Shown: piece after piece, positions 7,290 to 9,172 of the stretch | Numbering within the stretch: the first letter of the stretch is position 1 | How the letters are laid out: the number at the start of each line of letters is the position of its first letter | NCBI GenBank assembly: GCA_900550785.1 | Contig: URTL01000079.1 | Location: 1-9,172, forward strand | DNA: 9,172 bases | From: an uncultured Collinsella sp. | GTDB taxonomy: Bacteria > Actinomycetota > Coriobacteriia > Coriobacteriales > Coriobacteriaceae | Direction: 5' to 3' | Position numbers and translations under genes: made by a program | The notes under the pieces: model-generated | The model's input: the letters and a program-made list of their open reading frames with translations, nothing else | Told to the model about the DNA's origin: nothing | Databases searched by the model: none

Positions 7290-8086
7290 AGCATCACGCC
7301 GATCGCAGCATGGCGCCCACAGGTGCCGTCCTCGTTACGGTAGGAATAAAAGCGGTCGTTCTGACGCACGGTCGAAAGCTGGGTATCCACGATATTATCC
7401 GCGTCGACACCGACATCTACCAGCGCCTCGCGAATGGCAGCGGAAAGATCAAGCATGCGAGAGGTATTCGCATCGATGCAAGAGAACTCGGCGGCAAAGC
7501 GATCCATGAGTTCCTGGGATACCTCATATTCGTCACCCAAGATATGGGGGCCGATATAGGCGGAAACGTCGCTCGCATCGCAACCGGCAGCATCGCAAAG
7601 CGCCTGGCACGCCTTGGCGGAAATACGTGCAATCGTGCCCTTCCAACCGGAGTGCACCACGGCAAATCCGCCAGGGGCCACCAGCACCACGGGAACGCAG
7701 TCGGCAAAGCAGAGCAGCACGGGCACGTTATGCGCCGTGCAGACGATGGCGTCACAGCCCTTGGCAATCTGCTCGCGAACGTCCTCAAGGTCATCGGCGC
7801 CGTTCGAGGTCACCGCAACGATATGATCACCATGGACCTGATTGGGAACGAGCAGGTTGTGCTCGCACTCGGCGGCACCCATAGCCTCGAGCGCACGACG
7901 ACGATTTTCTTGAACAGCAAAGGGGTCATCGCCAACATGCGAGCCCAAGTTGAGTGAGGAGTACGCATCTTCGGAAACGCCACCGGCGCGCTCGGTGAAG
8001 GCAAAGCGAACATCGGATGTCGCGCCCTCCACCAACGTAACTCCATCATGGTCGACACGCGAAACTTTGTCCGCACGTGCTGCCAT
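7286..8086 (-). CDS. pgeF: PgeF/YfiH (YlmD), laccase-domain multicopper-oxidase-like protein
   Basis: The family (Pfam Cu-oxidase_4, formerly DUF152) includes E. coli YfiH, reported to edit peptidoglycan precursors, and Geobacillus YlmD and mammalian LACC1/FAMIN, reported to act on purine nucleosides, including phosphate-dependent cleavage. The 266-residue protein carries the metal-site residues: H85 in NQVHGDHIV, C130 in CFADCVPVVLV, and H145 in VVHSGWKGT. Other family motifs are SSLNLGSHVGDD, AYIGPHI and DRFYSYRNEDGTCGRHA near the C-terminus. A GTG at 8107 would add seven residues, but a perfect AGGAGG (8094-8099) lies 7 nt before the ATG at 8086, which is chosen. pgeF (ylmD) normally follows ftsZ in the division cluster, as here, but it is cut off from ftsZ by a terminator. 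It is fused transcriptionally to the phosphate transporter: its TGA overlaps the pstS ATG. Activity in this organism is not determinable from sequence. Confidence 0.92.
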   Translation of the reverse strand: MAARADKVSRVDHDGVTLVEGATSDVRFAFTERAGGVSEDAYSSLNLGSHVGDDPFAVQENRRRALEAMGAAECEHNLLVPNQVHGDHIVAVTSNGADDLEDVREQIAKGCDAIVCTAHNVPVLLCFADCVPVVLVAPGGFAVVHSGWKGTIARISAKACQALCDAAGCDASDVSAYIGPHILGDEYEVSQELMDRFAAEFSCIDANTSRMLDLSAAIREALVDVGVDADNIVDTQLSTVRQNDRFYSYRNEDGTCGRHAAIGVML

Positions 8087-8093
8087 ACTAAAG

Positions 8094-8099
8094 CCTCCT
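8094..8099 (-). promoter_or_regulatory. Ribosome binding site of pgeF
   Basis: The minus strand reads AGGAGG, a full consensus match, 7 nt before the ATG at 8086. It settles that start over the in-frame GTG at 8107. Confidence 0.85.
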
Positions 8100-8165
8100 A
8101 ATAACACAAGTACCGCGGCATCGCCGCTACAGCCCGCGTTTATACGGCTGTCATACTTCTCTAAA

Positions 8166-8171
8166 AGGATA
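8166..8171 (-). promoter_or_regulatory. Candidate -10 element of the pgeF-pst operon
   Basis: The minus strand reads TATCCT (4 of 6 to consensus), 20 bp downstream of the proximal CTTTACG repeat. An alternative -10, TATAAA (complement of 8139-8144), matches consensus better but lies 47 bp from the repeats and has no good -35. Between this region and the gene is a small GCGGC-GAT-GCCGC hairpin (8115-8127) of unknown meaning. The promoter is placed by inference only: the region lies between the ftsZ terminator and pgeF, so a promoter is needed here. Confidence 0.35.
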
Positions 8172-8191
8172 CCTGCTGCGCTGGAGGCAAT

Positions 8192-8209
8192 CGTAAAGGG
8201 AACGTAAAG
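8192..8209 (-). promoter_or_regulatory. Putative PHO box (two CTTTACG direct repeats, 11-bp period)
   Basis: The minus strand reads CTTTACG-TTCC-CTTTACG. Two identical 7-mers separated by 4 bp have exactly the 7-4-7, 11-bp-period architecture of PhoB/PhoP-type response regulator sites (E. coli CTGTCAT-AAAT-CTGTCAC). The heptamer itself differs from the E. coli one, as expected across phyla. It lies in the only sizeable noncoding gap upstream of the pst genes, downstream of the ftsZ terminator and 106 bp upstream of the pgeF ATG. Repeat and spacing are seen; binding by a Pho regulator is inferred. Confidence 0.6.
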
Positions 8210-8241
8210 AGATTGGAGGTTCTAGTTTACAAAGTCGAAGT

Positions 8242-8270
8242 AAAAAGGGCGCGTCCATACGGACACGCCC
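8242..8270 (-). terminator. Intrinsic terminator of ftsZ
   Basis: The arms 8247-8256 and 8261-8270 form a 10-bp stem with a 4-nt loop. The one imperfect position is a T-G wobble on the minus strand. Five T residues (complement of 8242-8246) follow the stem on the minus strand. It starts 26 bp after the ftsZ stop, the same distance as the terminator after divIVA, and separates ftsZ transcription from pgeF-pst. Confidence 0.87.
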
Positions 8271-8296
8271 CTGTGCACAACAATGCAAAGAACGAC

Positions 8297-9172
8297 TTAG
8301 AAGCTACCGCGCTTCAGGAAGTCGGGAAGCTCGAACTGATCGTTGCCGAAGTTAGGAAGCTCGGTGCCACCGACGTTGCGGGTCGGAGCGGCCTGAGCCG
8401 GGCTCGTGGCAGGAGCGGTGCGCTGCGGCTCAGCGGAGGCAGCGGCCTTGCTCTGAGACTGCTGAGCAGCAAAGAGCTCGTCCTGACGGTTGACGTTGGA
8501 GTCGGAGAAGCCCGTAGCGATGACGGTGATACGCACCTGATCGCCCAGGGACTCGTCGACAACGGTACCGAAGATGATGTTGGCCTCGGGGTCGACGGCG
8601 TTGGCGACAACGTCGGCGGCGTCGCTGATCTCCTGGATGCCCAGGTCCTTGGAACCGGCGATGGAGAGCAGCACGCGCGTGGCACCATCGATGGAGCTCT
8701 CGAGCAGCGGGCTGGAGATGGCCTGCTGGGCAGCGTCGACGGCACGGGTGTCCCCAGAAGAGGTACCGATACCCATCATGGCGGTACCGGCCTGCTTCAT
8801 GATGGTCTTAACATCGGCGAAGTCCAAGTTGATGATACCGGGGACGGTGATGAGGTCGGTGATGCCCTGGGTGCCCTGGGAAAGGACGCCATCGGCGATT
8901 GCGAAGGCCTCAAGCATGGTGGTCTTCTTCTCGGCGATGTCGAGCAGCTTATCGTTAGGGATGACGATCATGGTGTCGACGCAATCGGAGAGGGTCTTAA
9001 TGCCCTCCTCGGCGCTCTTCTTGCGCTTGCGGCCCTCGAAGGTGAAGGGCTTGGTCACGACGGCGACGGTCAGCGCACCGACCTCGTTCATCGCGATATC
9101 GGCAACGATGGGAGCAGCGCCGGTACCGGTGCCGCCGCCCTCGCCGCAGGTGATGAACACCATATCGGCGCC
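8297..9172 (-). CDS. ftsZ: FtsZ, tubulin-like cell division GTPase (5' end outside window)
   Basis: FtsZ polymerises with GTP into the ring that recruits the division machinery. The visible 291 residues begin with GADMVF and the tubulin signature GEGGGTGTGAAP, so the N-terminal nucleotide-binding part (roughly the first 100 residues) is cut by the window edge. The Glu before GGGTGTG is the form seen in actinobacterial FtsZ, where many others have Met. The T7 synergy loop, which completes GTP hydrolysis on the next subunit, is intact as NLDFADVKTIM. The C-terminal domain continues to ITVIATGF. A Gln/Ala/Ser/Pro-rich disordered linker of about 50 residues then leads to the conserved terminal peptide FELPDFLKRGSF, the docking site for SepF, which is encoded downstream. 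A terminator follows the stop. No frameshift is seen. Confidence 0.98.
   Translation of the reverse strand, partial: GADMVFITCGEGGGTGTGAAPIVADIAMNEVGALTVAVVTKPFTFEGRKRKKSAEEGIKTLSDCVDTMIVIPNDKLLDIAEKKTTMLEAFAIADGVLSQGTQGITDLITVPGIINLDFADVKTIMKQAGTAMMGIGTSSGDTRAVDAAQQAISSPLLESSIDGATRVLLSIAGSKDLGIQEISDAADVVANAVDPEANIIFGTVVDESLGDQVRITVIATGFSDSNVNRQDELFAAQQSQSKAAASAEPQRTAPATSPAQAAPTRNVGGTELPNFGNDQFELPDFLKRGSF

Noticed and set aside
6450..7343. A 297-codon plus-strand open frame antisense to pstS
   Set aside because: It covers pstS, whose lipobox and phosphate-binding motifs are unmistakable. The reversed product shows typical shadow composition.

Overview
The window is a tightly packed, GC-rich bacterial chromosome segment in which every recognisable gene lies on the minus strand. 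The protein set points to an actinobacterium: FtsZ with a GEGGGTGTG signature, SepF, and DivIVA/Wag31 placed just downstream of yggT. The style of the proteins, including an Asp/Gly/Tyr-rich SepF and an Ala/Pro-rich DivIVA, suggests class Coriobacteriia, possibly Collinsella or a relative. The genus is inferred from general resemblance and was not checked against a database.

Read in the direction of transcription (high to low coordinates), the window opens with the 3' two-thirds or so of ftsZ (9172-8297), closed by an intrinsic terminator (8242-8270). A regulatory gap of about 150 bp (8087-8241) follows, holding a 7-4-7 direct repeat that looks like a PHO box. Next comes an apparent operon: pgeF (laccase-domain protein YfiH/YlmD), pstS, pstC, pstA, pstB and phoU, which together form a complete high-affinity phosphate ABC transporter and its regulator. 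pgeF and pstS share an ATGA overlap. A GC-rich hairpin (2784-2815) separates phoU from the second half of the division cluster: yggS (ylmE), sepF (ylmF), yggT (ylmG) and divIVA. A terminator at 118-147 closes the block. The last bases (1-117) hold a plus-strand terminator belonging to a convergent gene outside the window.

The main surprise is the layout. The conserved gene string ftsZ-pgeF-yggS-sepF-yggT-divIVA is present in order, but the whole pstSCAB-phoU operon sits between pgeF and yggS, with pgeF as its first gene. The putative PHO box lies upstream of pgeF, not directly upstream of pstS. This suggests that pgeF has been drawn into phosphate-starvation control and that division genes lie downstream of a phosphate-regulated unit. 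A second oddity is yggT, which has no ATG, GTG or TTG start able to give a full-length protein. The best start is an ATC codon behind a good ribosome binding site, in the same frame as sepF. There is no CRISPR array, tRNA, rRNA or mobile element, and no gene-free stretch longer than 300 bp.
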